Shown here: in pieces, positions 4,654 through 5,338 of the stretch
Position numbering within the stretch: position 1 is the first letter of the stretch
Layout: the number at the start of each line of letters is the position of its first letter
Assembly: GCA_019245255.1 (NCBI GenBank)
Contig: JAFARV010000178.1
Coordinates: 1 to 5,338, forward strand
DNA length: 5,338 bases
Direction of reading: 5' to 3'
DNA from: Acidobacteriaceae bacterium
GTDB taxonomy: Bacteria; Acidobacteriota; Terriglobia; Bryobacterales; Bryobacteraceae
The notes under the pieces: model-generated
Told to the model about the DNA's origin: nothing
What the model saw: only the letters and a program-made list of their open reading frames with translations
Databases searched by the model: none
Program-made: the position numbers and the translations under genes

Positions 4654-5338
4654 TCACGAGTCGACGTCAACGGCGAGCGCGGGTTTCGGGTGCAAGTGTT
4701 TCTCTAGCTCACACAGAACCGATGAAGGAATGCGCCGTTCACTACCTTTTACCCGGCAACAATCACCTAGCGCGACGAGAAATCCTTCGACTGCATGAGG
4801 GGCCCCGGGTGCTGCGTTTATCCGATCCACAAGTTTGAGCCACCTTCTCTCATCACTACCATACGAGTCCATCAAATGCATACTCGCCAAGTATTCCGCC
4901 AGCGGGTCGAGTACGAATCGGAGTCGATCGCGTGCGGGTCCAAGCGTCTCGACCAGTTTGAGATTGTGTTCCATATAATCCAGAAGGTGATCTGGAGACT
5001 CACATAAGGCTTCCGCCACCGCATGGTAGTCTGCAGGCTGAGGTCTGAAAGTACCCCGCAAGCATTCCCAAGCAATTACCTTCGCGGCGCGATGAACCGT
5101 ACGATCGTCAAATTCGCGAACTTTGTGGTTGATTCGATTTAAGTACTCGAGCATCAAATCAGGGACATTATCGGGAAGATAATACGGCGCCTCTTTCGCA
5201 GCAACCATTTGTTCGGCATAGAGTTTTGCCAACAGCACGGTGGCCTCGCGGTCACCAACCATAGCAGAAAGCCTGCCACATCCTTGAAAAAACTCCGTAT
5301 CGTCAAACAGCGCCCGTTTACCGCATCGGCTAAGATAA
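4654..5338 (-). CDS. C-terminal part of a large NACHT/STAND-type NTPase (5' end outside window)
   Basis: The frame stays open from the TGA at 4654-4656 to the right edge, giving 227 visible codons; the ATG at 5262 is internal. The edge portion reads GKRALFDD-like sequence then EFFQGCGRLSAMVGDREATV. Further on are LLAKLYAEQM, NVPDLMLEYLNRIN and LRFVLDPLAEYLASMH. The last matches the (R/H)F-x-DPLAEYLAA segment found late in NACHT-type STAND NTPases, where a helical region follows the ATPase core. The remainder is helical, with no membrane span and no visible repeats. Walker motifs and any N-terminal effector domain would lie to the right, outside view. Such proteins sense ligands and oligomerise; many bacterial ones are phage-defence or signalling proteins. 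The gene points toward the transfer module and ends about 300 bp from the relaxase stop. Alternative: another large helical regulatory protein with the same C-terminal region. Confidence 0.65.
   Translation of the reverse strand, partial: YLSRCGKRALFDDTEFFQGCGRLSAMVGDREATVLLAKLYAEQMVAAKEAPYYLPDNVPDLMLEYLNRINHKVREFDDRTVHRAAKVIAWECLRGTFRPQPADYHAVAEALCESPDHLLDYMEHNLKLVETLGPARDRLRFVLDPLAEYLASMHLMDSYGSDERRWLKLVDRINAAPGAPHAVEGFLVALGDCCRVKGSERRIPSSVLCELEKHLHPKPALAVDVDS

Noticed and set aside
4454..4657. 67-codon minus-strand frame starting with GTG that overlaps the NACHT-like stop (GTGA)
   Set aside because: The overlap geometry is attractive, but the peptide has no recognisable domain, looks like random translation, and has no upstream Shine-Dalgarno site.
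4525..4707. 60-codon plus-strand frame after the relaxase
   Set aside because: No ribosome binding site, antisense to the NACHT-like gene at its end, and no family resemblance.

Overview
The window carries the core of an RP4 (IncP-alpha Tra1)-like DNA-mobilisation module from a bacterial plasmid or integrative element, with a gene of likely toxin or defence type on each side. Base composition looks mid-50s percent GC by eye. Several genes use GTG starts, and gene packing is tight. The closest recognisable relatives are proteobacterial IncP-type transfer genes, but the host cannot be named from this sequence; a proteobacterium, or another Gram-negative group that carries IncP-like elements such as Acidobacteria, would fit.

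Layout, left to right. (1) About 80-685 (+): a HEPN-domain protein of the pEK499_p136 type with an intact RNxxxH motif. (2) 682-2381 (-): an operon read leftward in the order traK, traL, traM, then a very small gene for a 37-residue hydrophobic protein. Its stop codon overlaps the HEPN stop tail to tail. (3) 2382-2708: a gene-poor stretch between two divergent operons, the expected position of oriT. It holds five copies of GTYCACA on an exact 10-bp lattice, a perfect 10-bp inverted repeat and several CCTG sites that could be nic. (4) 2709-4353 (+): a ribbon-helix-helix accessory protein in the TraJ position, overlapping by 11 bp a compact MOBP-type relaxase with a DUF3363-like tail. (5) 4354-4653: 300 bp with no convincing gene and one weak candidate terminator. 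(6) 4654 to the right edge (-): the C-terminal 227 codons of a large protein, probably a NACHT/STAND NTPase; its start lies outside the window.

How it should work, by analogy with RP4: the TraK-like protein coats and bends the oriT array, the TraJ-like protein recruits the relaxase to nic, and the relaxase nicks through a tyrosine and pilots the strand. TraL (ParA-like ATPase) and TraM (membrane-anchored) are auxiliary transfer proteins. No coupling protein (TraG/VirD4) or mating-pair genes are in the window, so the element either encodes them elsewhere or borrows them. The HEPN and NACHT genes look like cargo at the module borders. Nothing in the sequence shows that they act with each other or with the transfer genes.

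The most distinctive observations are the helically phased GTYCACA array, the small membrane ORF after traM and the short relaxase.
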